Source: Kitasatospora sp. NBC_00374 (GTDB taxonomy: Bacteria > Actinomycetota > Actinomycetes > Streptomycetales > Streptomycetaceae). Taken from it: 64,000 nt of DNA. The position numbers and the translations under genes are program-made. Under the pieces are notes generated by a model. It did no database searches. It worked only from the letters and a program-made list of their open reading frames with translations, and was not told the origin of the DNA. The stretch lies in the NCBI RefSeq assembly GCF_041434935.1, contig NZ_CP107964.1, forward strand, positions 310,001-374,000, written 5' to 3'. Every line of letters starts with the position of its first letter. Within the stretch, counting starts at the first letter, position 1. Shown piece by piece: positions 52,463-60,098 of this stretch.

Positions 52463-53410
52463 TCAGGCCTCTCCGTGTCCGAGGAGCGTCAGGTGGACGA
52501 CATGGCGCGACGTGCCGTCGCAGCCGAGGGTCTTCTCCAGCGTCTGCTTGTCGTACCCGCCCTGGTCGCAACCGATCATGCCGAGCGAGGTCCGGGCCAG
52601 GTGCACGTTCTGCGAGATCCCGCCGACCTCGATCAACGCGAACACCAGCCCGCTGTCCCCGTACTTCTGCGAGTTGACGTACAGGTCGTAGACGTACACC
52701 AGGGCGAAGGCGACCTTGTCGAGCTCCACGTCCGCCGTCCACAGCTGCCGGCTCAACTCGACCGGCCGCACGGTCTGGTACGGGAACAGGGTGTGGCTGT
52801 GCGGCTGGTACTCGTAGGCGCCGGGCGCCATGCCCCTCACGTGCTGGGCGAGCACCGCCAGCCGGACGGGGTAGAGCCCGCCTCCGGAGGGCGCGTTGCG
52901 CAGCGCCACCGCGGCATCGCCGTCCTGGGCGGTCGGCACCGGCAGACTCCCCGATACCCCCTGCGCGTGCCACAGGACGGTGGCCAGTTCCTCGACCGAC
53001 GCCGGCTTGCCCGAGAACTGGCGGCCGCTGCGCCGGGCGGCGACCGTCGCCGTCAGGCCACTGCGCAGCCGCCGGTGGGCGGGCAGGGCGATCGCCCCGT
53101 CCAGCCGCTCCTGGAGGTCGCTGTGGGCACTGGAGAGTACGGCGTCGTGGCCGTAGAACCTGGACACCCCCAGCTGCATCCCGAGATCCCGCCCGCTGCG
53201 GCGGTGGTTGAGCAGCAGGTCCTCACCCACGAAGCCGTCCACGGCCGGATTCCACCGGCCGCGCACCACCGACTCGGGCGCCCGCACCACCGTCGTCGCG
53301 CTGTACATCGACACGGAGGTGTGCTGCTGGCCGAACGCCGCCACCGTCGCCACGTGGCTGTTGCGGCTCAGGTGGTCGGACACGGCTTCCTGCGAGTCCT
53401 TCAGTGACAT
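52463..53410 (-). CDS. SagB-type FMN-dependent azoline dehydrogenase
   Basis: A 315-residue nitroreductase-fold protein. Typical SagB features: an N-terminal extension of about 130 residues, ARRSGRQFSGKPASVEELAT (FMN phosphate contact), NAPSGGGLYPVRLAV, GAYEYQPHSHTL and the NVHLARTSLGMIGCDQGG region. It would oxidise azolines to thiazoles/oxazoles. ATG 53410; between it and the precursor gene lie a hairpin and degenerate repeats. Confidence 0.9.
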   Translation of the reverse strand: MSLKDSQEAVSDHLSRNSHVATVAAFGQQHTSVSMYSATTVVRAPESVVRGRWNPAVDGFVGEDLLLNHRRSGRDLGMQLGVSRFYGHDAVLSSAHSDLQERLDGAIALPAHRRLRSGLTATVAARRSGRQFSGKPASVEELATVLWHAQGVSGSLPVPTAQDGDAAVALRNAPSGGGLYPVRLAVLAQHVRGMAPGAYEYQPHSHTLFPYQTVRPVELSRQLWTADVELDKVAFALVYVYDLYVNSQKYGDSGLVFALIEVGGISQNVHLARTSLGMIGCDQGGYDKQTLEKTLGCDGTSRHVVHLTLLGHGEA

Positions 53411-53455
53411 CTCGGCCTTTCGCTCGACGGAGTGGCGCGACGGCGCCTTGCACGA

Positions 53456-53529
53456 AGACGGCTCGCGCGACGGCGGCTCGCGCGATGAGGGCTTGCGTCA
53501 CGGGGGTCGCGTCATGAGGGCTCGCGCAT
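53456..53529. repeat. Degenerate ~15-bp tandem repeats between the precursor and sagB-like genes
   Basis: Units such as ACGGCTCGCGCG, ACGGCGGCTCGCGCG, ATGAGGGCTTGCGTC, ACGGGGGTCGCGTC and ATGAGGGCTCGCGC follow each other. No open frame across them looks like a protein. They may set mRNA stability or simply be slippage products. Confidence 0.5.
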
Positions 53530-53555
53530 CGGGCGGGATCGGAGGACCCCGCCCG
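53530..53555 (-). terminator. Hairpin (attenuator) directly after the LAP precursor gene
   Basis: CGGGCGGG (53530-53537) pairs perfectly with CCCGCCCG (53548-53555), loop 10 nt, beginning 10 bp past the precursor stop. A leaky terminator here would give far more precursor than enzyme mRNA, as known between sagA and sagB. Confidence 0.6.
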
Positions 53556-53565
53556 ACCTGGTCGA

Positions 53566-53691
53566 CTACCAGCTGCAGCACGAGCTGCAGCAGCAGTTCC
53601 CGCCGCCGCAGGTGGTGCTCGCTCCCGGAGCCACCTGGACGAACGCACCACCGGTCGCGGTGCTGCCGACCTGGCTGGAGAAGCTCAACAT
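53566..53691 (-). CDS. SagA-like LAP/TOMM precursor peptide, 41 residues
   Basis: ATG 53691 has an excellent Shine-Dalgarno (GGAGGTGAA, 6 nt upstream). The 41-residue peptide starts MLSFSSQVGSTATGG, continues AFVQVAPGAS and ends TTCGGGNCCCSSCCSW. Residues 28-41 contain six Cys (28, 33, 34, 35, 38, 39) and three Ser: a cyclisable core. The leader resembles streptolysin S SagA (start MLxFxS, then QVAPG just before the Cys-rich core). It lies upstream of SagB/C/D-like genes on the same strand. I am confident in the frame; cleavage site and ring pattern are not readable. The overlapping plus-strand frame has no such logic. Confidence 0.88.
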   Translation of the reverse strand: MLSFSSQVGSTATGGAFVQVAPGASTTCGGGNCCCSSCCSW

Positions 53692-53799
53692 TATTCCTTC
53701 ACCTCCAATCGAGGGCACGAAGGAGATGGATCCGGCTCGTCAGCCGCCTCGGAGCGTAGCAGCGGTCACAGCGGTTACGGAACGGCTCGCGTGGACCCA

Positions 53800-53815
53800 A
53801 TTACCGTTCGGTAAT
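53800..53815. promoter_or_regulatory. Palindrome ATTACCG-TT-CGGTAAT upstream of the LAP precursor gene
   Basis: Perfect 7-bp arms, 109 bp upstream of the precursor start. The TTACCGnnCGGTAA form is typical of TetR/AcrR operators. Four bases further lies TATTTGACCTT (53819-53829), identical to part of the TetR operator arms at 44015-44070. Confidence 0.5.
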
Positions 53816-54535
53816 CACTATTTGACCTTGCATCAGACGCCGCGCCCGCAGCGACTTCCGGAGGCGGGTTCCGGGGTTCCGTACGGATTCGCGCCGCCGG
53901 GTGGGTCGTCGGGGGTCGAACTGGCGGCAGCTGACGGCCGAGTCCGCCGAGTGGTGGTGGCGGCTCGCCCACGTCGACGAGGGCGCCGCGGCCGAGCAGA
54001 GGCGGTCGTGGCACTGGCCGAGGCACGCCGGCAGCACATCGTCCGCTGGTTCGACGGCTGCCCACCGACGGTGCACCGCCGGATCGCCGACGACCACGTC
54101 GAGGACGCCCGGGCCGTCGCTCTGGTCGTCCCACGGCGAACAGCGGACCGGGCTCGACCGGTTCCTCCCGGACGCGGTCCCTGCCAACGCGGCGTGGCTC
54201 GAGTGCCAGGAGGGGGGAGCAAGGACCGGTGAAGCTCCGGGCGGCGGGCTCGTGTGCCGCATCCGTCCCGGCACCCCACCGCCCGCGCCTCCGGCCAGGC
54301 CGCTCACCGCAACGGCCCGCACCGGCACGTGCTCGGCGGCCCATCTCCTGTGAGCACCGCACATGGCGCGTTGCCGTGTCCATACTGACGGCCAGCCAGT
54401 CCGGCTGTGCAGAGGGCGAGTTCGCCACGTCCGGAGTGGACTTGGGGCGGGAACTTCATTACGGTCTGTCGTCAAACCTGTTTTCCGGATCATCACCTCG
54501 ACGGGTGGGTCCAGCTGGACGAAGGAGCTAGACCC
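53816..54535. other. Intergenic stretch with possible degenerate reading frames
   Basis: About 700 bp between the LAP promoter and the NlpC/P60 gene. On the plus strand, protein-like pieces occur in alternating frames (ARRQHIVRWFDGCPPTVHRR, then TGLDRFLPDAVPANAAWLE), which could be a frameshifted gene of a family I cannot name. The last 150 bp are less GC-rich and probably hold the NlpC/P60 promoter. No riboswitch that I can defend. Confidence 0.25.
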
Positions 54536-55573
54536 GTGGCCACTCACCGCCGTCCCAAGCAGCCGAGCCGTGCACGGGTCTACGTGTTCACCGGAGCCGC
54601 CGCCACCGCGGTCGCCCTGACGGCCCAGGTGAGCGCACACGCCGCGCCCGCCCAGCCGAGCAAGGACGAGGTGAAGGCCCAGGTCGACAAGCTCCTCGAG
54701 GAGCAGGAGCAGGCGGCCGAGAAGTACAACGGCGCCAAGGAACGGGCCGACCAACTGCACAAGCAGGCCGAGCAGCTGCAGGACCAGGTCGCCCGCGGCC
54801 AGGCCCAGCTGACCGAGCTGGCCACCGGCCTGGCCGCGGTCGCCGCCGACGAGTACCGCCAGGGCGGCGTCGATCCGTCGATGCAGCTGATGCTCTCCAC
54901 CGACCCGGACAGGTACCTGGCCGAGGCGTCCCGCTTCGAGCAGGCCGCCAACACCCAGGCCGACACCCTGAAGTCGCTCAAGGACCAGCAGCGCCGGCTG
55001 GACCAGCAGAAACAGGAGGCCGCCTCGGTCCTCGCCGAGCTGGACCGCTCCACCCAGACGCTGAACGACGCCAAGACCGACGTGCAGCACAAGCTCCAGG
55101 AATCGCAGAAACTGCTCGGCCAGCTCAGCGTCGCGGACCGGAACGCGATCCTGCGCGGCACCGACGACACCGCCTCGCGCAGCTCCGGCCGCATCGACCC
55201 GTCCACCCTCCCCGCGGCCGGCGGCAGCGCCGCAACCGCCGTGAAGACCGCCCTCGACCAGCAGGGCGACCCGTACAAGTGGGCCGCCAGCGGCCCGGAC
55301 ACCTTCGACTGTTCCGGCCTCATGGTCTTCGCGTACGCGAAGGCCGGCGTCTCGCTGCCGCGCACCTCGCAGGAGCAGGCCACCGTCGGCACCAACGTCG
55401 GGACGGACATCGCCAACGCCCAGCCCGGCGACCTGGTCATCTACCACAACGACCGGCGTCACGTCGGCATGTACATCGGCAACGGCCTGGTGGTCCACGC
55501 GCCGCGCGCCGGTGACGTGGTGAAGACGATGAAGGCCGACGCCATGCCGATCTCCACCATCCGCCGGGTGTGA
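54536..55573 (+). CDS. Secreted NlpC/P60 (C40) peptidoglycan endopeptidase with coiled coil
   Basis: A 345-residue protein, GTG 54536 after GAAGGAG. A long signal peptide (RPKQPSRARVYVFTGAAATA...QVSAHAAPAQ) precedes a coiled-coil region (residues about 45-215, heptad-rich, e.g. EKYNGAKERADQLHKQAEQL). The catalytic domain has FDCSGLMVFAYAKAG (Cys about 259), RHVGMYIGNG (His) and VVHAPRAGD (third polar residue): the C40 triad. It cuts peptide crosslinks in the cell wall, like RipA-type and other Streptomyces NlpC/P60 hydrolases with the same layout. Confidence 0.93.
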   Translation: MATHRRPKQPSRARVYVFTGAAATAVALTAQVSAHAAPAQPSKDEVKAQVDKLLEEQEQAAEKYNGAKERADQLHKQAEQLQDQVARGQAQLTELATGLAAVAADEYRQGGVDPSMQLMLSTDPDRYLAEASRFEQAANTQADTLKSLKDQQRRLDQQKQEAASVLAELDRSTQTLNDAKTDVQHKLQESQKLLGQLSVADRNAILRGTDDTASRSSGRIDPSTLPAAGGSAATAVKTALDQQGDPYKWAASGPDTFDCSGLMVFAYAKAGVSLPRTSQEQATVGTNVGTDIANAQPGDLVIYHNDRRHVGMYIGNGLVVHAPRAGDVVKTMKADAMPISTIRRV

Positions 55574-56233
55574 GCCGAGCGCCGGGACGGCGAGGCCGGG
55601 CTGCCCGGTGCAAGGGCCGACGTCGCCGGAGTACGGTGCCGACGAGCGTGTCGCTCGGACCGCCGCCCAGGCGACCTGGGGAACCGGTTTCCCCGAGGAC
55701 CGTCGGGGCTTCCTGACGGTGTACGGCAGCGGTTCGATCAGCGACGAGGCTGAGGTCCTCACTCCCGCTCCCGTCGGGTCGGGCCCGGTCGCGGCGATGA
55801 GACCGTGATCCGCTGGGCAATGATGGACATCACGGCCCGCCGGCTGACCCGGGGCCCGCCCGCCACACGACCACGCCCCCTCTCACGCACCAATTCACGA
55901 GATCTCGAGCGCGGTCTGACGGATCGAACCGCCCGGCCGCGTGACCATTCGGGCGCGGGGCCGGACGGTCCACTCGTCATCCACGACCGCATCGGGCCGA
56001 CGCGGAAACTTCTTGGAATTCGTGGCCTCGCAGCCGCCCGAAACAGTGCCGCAGACGACCCTCAGACGGCCGCGACAGCCGTGCGGCAGCGGCCCGAGCC
56101 CTCCCCGGCCGGGCGCTCCCGATTGTCCCTCAGAAGCCCGTACGAGACCTCGCCAAACCGGCCATGAGCTGGTGTTTTCTCGAAAACCTCCTAGGCTGGG
56201 TGAGCTCTGTCGGACACCCTCGGAGGGGGCATC
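55574..56233. other. 660-bp intergenic region
   Basis: No convincing gene on either strand. The 3' end contains the inverted repeat at 56174-56187 and CTAGGCT, a possible -10 element of the GyrB-like gene. The rest shows nothing I can name. Confidence 0.45.
56174..56187 (+). promoter_or_regulatory. Inverted repeat GTTTTC-TC-GAAAAC near the GyrB-like promoter
   Basis: Perfect 6-bp arms, AT-rich, 47 bp upstream of the start and just upstream of TAGGCT (about 56192), a plausible -10 box. Candidate operator; no partner known. Confidence 0.35.
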
Positions 56234-57391
56234 ATGAGCGAGGAATCCAAGGCGTACGACGCCGGCGCGATCGTGGTTCTGGAGGGACTGGAGGCCGTTC
56301 GGAAGCGGCCCGGGATGTACATCGGATCGGTCGGTGAACGCGGCCTTCACCACCTGGTCTTCGAGGTCGCCGAGCCGGCGCTGGACGAGATCCTCACCGG
56401 CACCGCCGGCCGTGTCGAGATCACCCTCACCGCCGACGGCGGCGTCCGCGTCGCCGACGACGGCACGGGCCTCCCGGTCGAGCACGCCGGCCACATCGAC
56501 GGCCCTCCGCTGGAGACCCGGTTGGCCGTGCTCTTCGGTGGGGCGCAGCCCGCCAACCGGCGCTCACTGTTCGGCGGCCACTTCGGCTTCGGCTTGGGAC
56601 TGGCCGTCGTCAACGCACTGTCGGACCGCCTGACGGCCGATGTACGGCGCGGCGGCGCCCGCTGGGTGCTGGCGTACGAGCGAGGCGTAGCTGTCGCGCC
56701 GCCCACCCGTACTGGACCGGCCGGCGACAGCGGCACCGCGATCACCTTCCGGCCCGATGCCGAGATCTTCGAGACACGGGAGTTCTCGTTCGACGCCCTG
56801 GCCGAGCGCTTCAGGGAACTGGCCTTCCTGAACCGGGACTTGGACATCACCCTGACCGATGACCGCGACCCCGCGGCGCCCCGGGCCATCCGCTTCCGCT
56901 TCCCGGGCGGACCGAGGGACCACATCGCAGAGCAGCGCGCCCCCCTCCACCCGGACGTGATCGGCTTCGAGCGCGAGTACTCCGAAATGGAGGGAACCGT
57001 CGAGGTGGCTCTCCGCTGGTGCGACTCGCGCGAGGAGCGGCTGGCAAGCTACGCCAACAGCCTGCCGACCACTGGCGGCGGCACCCACGAGCTCGGCTTC
57101 CGCGACGGCCTGGCGGCCGCGGTCAACGCCTACGCCCGGGAGCAACAGCTGCTCACCCCGTCCGACCCCGACTTCATCCCCACCCAGCTCGGCGCGGGCC
57201 TGACGGCGGTCGTGTCGGTGAAGCTCGATCGCCCCGAGTTCGAGGGGGCCACCCGCGACCGACTGGGCAACGGACCCGTCCGCGCCTGCGTCGCCGAGGC
57301 CGTCCGAGAGCACCTGGCCGCCTGGCTCCGCGCCAACCCGGCGCAGGCGACGACCGTCCTCGCCCGGATCTCGAGGACCACCCGCCACTGA
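56234..57391 (+). CDS. Stand-alone GyrB-like ATPase/transducer protein with altered active site
   Basis: A 385-residue protein equal to the N-terminal half of DNA gyrase B (GHKL ATPase plus transducer), without TOPRIM and C-terminal domains. ATG 56234 follows GGAGGG. GyrB hallmarks: LEAVRKRPGMYIGSVGERGL, HHLVFEVAEPALDEI, VADDGTGLPVEH, GLAVVNALSDRL, SYANSLPTTGGGTHELGF. Deviations: the Mg/ATP Asn of 'EVVDNAIDE' is Pro48 (catalytic Glu44 kept), the lid glycines read GGHFGFGLGL, and the 'QTKTKLGN' loop is ATRDRLGN, losing the ATP-contacting Gln and Lys. ATP turnover is doubtful. It may bind gyrase or act as a regulator or resistance factor (inference). Confidence 0.85.
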   Translation: MSEESKAYDAGAIVVLEGLEAVRKRPGMYIGSVGERGLHHLVFEVAEPALDEILTGTAGRVEITLTADGGVRVADDGTGLPVEHAGHIDGPPLETRLAVLFGGAQPANRRSLFGGHFGFGLGLAVVNALSDRLTADVRRGGARWVLAYERGVAVAPPTRTGPAGDSGTAITFRPDAEIFETREFSFDALAERFRELAFLNRDLDITLTDDRDPAAPRAIRFRFPGGPRDHIAEQRAPLHPDVIGFEREYSEMEGTVEVALRWCDSREERLASYANSLPTTGGGTHELGFRDGLAAAVNAYAREQQLLTPSDPDFIPTQLGAGLTAVVSVKLDRPEFEGATRDRLGNGPVRACVAEAVREHLAAWLRANPAQATTVLARISRTTRH

Positions 57392-57413
57392 CAGCAGCAC
57401 ACCGAAGACACCG

Positions 57414-57450
57414 AAGCCCAGGTCCGGGTTGGTCCCCGGCCTGGGCTTTT
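57414..57450 (+). terminator. Terminator of the GyrB-like gene
   Basis: AAGCCCAGG (57414-57422) pairs with CCTGGGCTT (57440-57448), with a further CCGGG/CCCGG inner stem and a TTTT tail. Lies 22 bp after the stop codon. Confidence 0.8.
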
Positions 57451-57607
57451 GGGTGGGCGCAGACGGTCCCAACGACCCCACCCGCCACAGGGCACGGCAG
57501 ACTTCAAACACGGTCTCAGTAGGTTCGGGGAGGGTCGAGCCGACCCGGCTGCGCCGCACACTGGCCGCATCGGCGGCTGACCGGGCGGCCACGCAGGGAG
57601 TCGCGGA

Positions 57608-58615
57608 TCAGACGTGGTCGTCGTGCGGGTATCTCAGGCCGATCCGCTGCCGAACGGCATCCATCGTACGGAGAACCGCGAGTGTGCCGTCCAGGGGCAC
57701 CAGTGGCGACTCGGTCTGCCCGGCTCGCAGGCAGCGCATCACCTCGGCGGCCTCCGGTCCGTAGCCGTGGCCGATGACGGCCGGGGCGGGAAAGTGCATC
57801 GGTTCGGCTCCCTCGCGATGGAGGACGATCCCGTGCGGGTTGAACAGGTTCGCCGGGATATCGATGCGTCCACGTGTGCCGTAGACGACGGCGGCCTGGC
57901 TCAAGGTGGCGGCGAAGGAACAGGTCAGCGATGCGGTGGCCCCGCCGGGGTGGCCGAGCAGGATGCTCGTGTGCTCGTCCACGCCTTCCGGCGTCAGCTG
58001 GGCCTGCGCGTGGATGCGGTCCGGGCTGCCGAGCAGGAAGTGCGCCAACGCGACAGGGTAGGCGCCGACGTCGAGCAGGGCGCCGCCGCCCGCGGTAATG
58101 TCGCGGAGCCGATGCCGTTGGTCGACCTCGGCACGCCAGCCGAGTTCGGCGCGCAGGGAGCGGACCTCGCCGATCGCACCGTCGGCGAGGAGATCGGCAG
58201 CCTTGCGCAGGGCGGGGTTGAGGAGCATCCACATGGCCTCCATCAGGAACGTGCCGCGCTCGCGGGCGAGGGTGATCAGTTCCCGCGCCTGCACGCTGTT
58301 CACGGTGAGGGGCTTCTCGCAGAGCACGGGCCGCTCGGCGTCCAGCAGCATCTCGACGGCCGGATGATGGTGGCCGTGCGGCGTGGCAACGTACACCACG
58401 TCCACGTCTGGATCGTCGGCCAGGTCCCGCCACGATCCGTGCGCTCGCGGGATCGCGTGCCGGGCTGCGAATGCGCGTGCCGTCCCTGCGTCGCGGGAGG
58501 CGACGGCCGCGACCACCGCGCCCGGTGTTCGGTGAAGATCCTCGGTGAACGCCGCGGCGATACCCCCGGTGGCCAGGATGCCCCAGCGGATGGGACGTTC
58601 ATGAGCCGAGTCCAC
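57608..58615 (-). CDS. Gfo/Idh/MocA-family dehydrogenase 1
   Basis: A 335-residue NAD(P)-dependent sugar-type dehydrogenase. GTG 58615 after AGAGGTGA. N-terminal Rossmann fold IRWGILATGGIAAAFTEDL, the YVATPHGHHHPAVEMLLDA segment and the catalytic-lysine motif VLCEKPLTVN are clear; DITAGGGALLDVGAYPVALA is the second-domain signature. It probably oxidises a cyclic polyol or sugar. The GTCTAGAC palindrome overlaps its ribosome-site region, and the same element precedes the neighbouring paralogue. Confidence 0.92.
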   Translation of the reverse strand: MDSAHERPIRWGILATGGIAAAFTEDLHRTPGAVVAAVASRDAGTARAFAARHAIPRAHGSWRDLADDPDVDVVYVATPHGHHHPAVEMLLDAERPVLCEKPLTVNSVQARELITLARERGTFLMEAMWMLLNPALRKAADLLADGAIGEVRSLRAELGWRAEVDQRHRLRDITAGGGALLDVGAYPVALAHFLLGSPDRIHAQAQLTPEGVDEHTSILLGHPGGATASLTCSFAATLSQAAVVYGTRGRIDIPANLFNPHGIVLHREGAEPMHFPAPAVIGHGYGPEAAEVMRCLRAGQTESPLVPLDGTLAVLRTMDAVRQRIGLRYPHDDHV

Positions 58616-58622
58616 GGATCAC

Positions 58623-58637
58623 CTCTTGTCTAGACCA
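58623..58637 (-). promoter_or_regulatory. GTCTAGAC palindromic element in front of dehydrogenase 1
   Basis: CTCTTGTCTAGACCA, with core GTCTAGAC at 58628-58635, 13-21 bp upstream of the start codon. It matches the centre of the GntR-type DasR box (TGGTCTAGACCA) with a weaker left arm. The identical 15-mer is found at 59725-59739. Confidence 0.55.
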
Positions 58638-58770
58638 ATGCCGGGTCGCGGTCAGTACCGTACGGGAGGCCTTACAGACGGGCAACCCGGACCTGCTCTT
58701 CGGTACGCGCTTTGCGTGCGCCGCCCACCTTCGGGCCGGCCCGTCGTCCACCCGGCCGGTCCAGCACCGG

Positions 58771-59712
58771 CTAGGCGGCCGGCGCCAGCGCGGTGATGAC
58801 CTGCTCGCAGAGCTCATGGGTGGCCAGGGCATCCTGGGCGTCGAGCCGACGGCCCGCCCGGACGGCGTCGAGGAAGTGACGGCACATTCCGTCGATACCA
58901 CGGCGACGCCCCACCGACTCCCAGTCGGCGCCGCGCAGCAGCCGCGGCGCACCGTCGTGCTCCGTGACATCGGAGAGGTTGACGACATCACGGCGCCGGT
59001 CCCTGCCGGCAGTCTGCAGAACTTCACCACCCGAACCACTGGCGCGGTTCATCACGGCCAGTCCCGTGAAGTCCTCCCCACAGAGCTGCAGCACGACATG
59101 GTGCAGGTTGCCCGCCTCGTCGACCCTGCCACGCACGCTCACCTGTCCGGCGTCGGCGGGGGCCAGCATGCGCAGGGTGTCGACGAGGTGGATGAAGTCG
59201 TCGAGCACGATCGTGCGCACGTCCCCGGTGCCGCCGTGGCGGTCCTTCTGCAGCACCGCCAGGTCCCGGGGGTGCTCGAGCGCCGCGGCGTAGGCGGGTG
59301 CGAAGCGCCGGTTGAAGCCGACCATCAGCGACCGCCCGAGCTCGCGGGCCGTCTCCACCATCCGTCGGCTTTCGGCCAGGTCGTAGGAGAGCGGCTTGTC
59401 GACCAACACGTCGACGCCTGCCTCCAGGAGCCGCATCACGATCACGTAGTGGTGCTCGGTCGGGGCGTGGACGAACGCCGCGCGGATGCCCGACCGGACC
59501 AGCTCATCGAGGTCACAGAAGCGGTGCTCCACCCGGTAGGCGTCGCCGATGCGGTCGAGTTTGGCCCGGTCGCGGGTCATCAGCCGCAGCTCCAGCCCGG
59601 GCAGTGCACCGAGTACCGGAAGGTATGCCTTCTGCGCGATATTGCCCAGCCCTATGACACCGACCGGCATGCTGGCCGATTCCGCCGAAGCCGTCGCCGC
59701 CGCGCTCTCCAT
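58771..59712 (-). CDS. Gfo/Idh/MocA-family dehydrogenase 2
   Basis: A 313-residue relative, only distantly similar to its neighbour. Rossmann motif PVGVIGLGNIAQKAYLPVLG, VHAPTEHHYVIVMRLLEAGV and the catalytic-lysine motif VLVDKPLSYD (DKP instead of EKP), FNRRFAPAYAAALEHP. ATG 59712. The two genes are on one strand with 155 bp between, and both carry the GTCTAGAC element, so they are probably a regulated pair for sugar or inositol-like metabolism. Confidence 0.9.
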   Translation of the reverse strand: MESAAATASAESASMPVGVIGLGNIAQKAYLPVLGALPGLELRLMTRDRAKLDRIGDAYRVEHRFCDLDELVRSGIRAAFVHAPTEHHYVIVMRLLEAGVDVLVDKPLSYDLAESRRMVETARELGRSLMVGFNRRFAPAYAAALEHPRDLAVLQKDRHGGTGDVRTIVLDDFIHLVDTLRMLAPADAGQVSVRGRVDEAGNLHHVVLQLCGEDFTGLAVMNRASGSGGEVLQTAGRDRRRDVVNLSDVTEHDGAPRLLRGADWESVGRRRGIDGMCRHFLDAVRAGRRLDAQDALATHELCEQVITALAPAA

Positions 59713-59724
59713 CCCGCCCCCACA

Positions 59725-59739
59725 CTCTTGTCTAGACCA
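59725..59739 (-). promoter_or_regulatory. GTCTAGAC palindromic element in front of dehydrogenase 2
   Basis: Same CTCTTGTCTAGACCA 15-mer as at 58623-58637 (core 59730-59737), 13 bp upstream of the ATG at 59712. Followed on the plus strand by CC, making the right half match the DasR consensus. Confidence 0.55.
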
Positions 59740-59819
59740 CCAGAGACCCAGGAGACTACCTGACGGCCCGGCCGGCCCGTCAGCCGACAGACCTCGTTGC
59801 CCGCCCGGTCCAGGTCGAG

Positions 59820-60056
59820 GTGGGCTCGGTATGTAACCCGATCGAGTCGACCTTCGCGACCGTCCGCCTGCGGACCAAGGTCACCAAGGGCGCTGGCTCC
59901 CGCGCTGCCGCCCTGGCCATGGTCTTCAAGCTCGTCGAGTCCGCCCAGCAACGGTGGCGAGCCGTGAACGCACCCCACCTCGTCGCCCTTGTCCGCGCCG
60001 GAGCCCGCTTCGAACGCGGCCAGCTCGTTGAACGGCAGCAGACGACCGCGGCATGA
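59820..60056 (+). pseudogene. C-terminal remnant of an IS256-family transposase
   Basis: The frame contains NPIESTFATVRLRTKVTKGA, then AALAMVFKLVESAQQRWRAV and NAPHLVALVRAGARFERGQL, a nearly intact C-terminus of actinobacterial IS256 (Mutator) transposases, including the region around the last catalytic Glu (NPIES). The first two thirds are gone. Confidence 0.8.
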
Positions 60057-60098
60057 ATAGGGTGGCGGACCTGCCTCGAAGTTCGAGATCATCCCGTC

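Noticed and set aside
53612..54232. Plus-strand frame covering the LAP precursor region
   Set aside because: It starts inside the antisense of the precursor and contains Pro/Arg-rich shadow sequence; the minus-strand 41-mer has a strong ribosome site and SagA-like logic.
54360..54535. Possible c-di-AMP (ydaO) riboswitch upstream of the NlpC/P60 gene
   Set aside because: Such riboswitches precede some Streptomyces wall hydrolase genes, but I could not find the conserved core or its pairing here.
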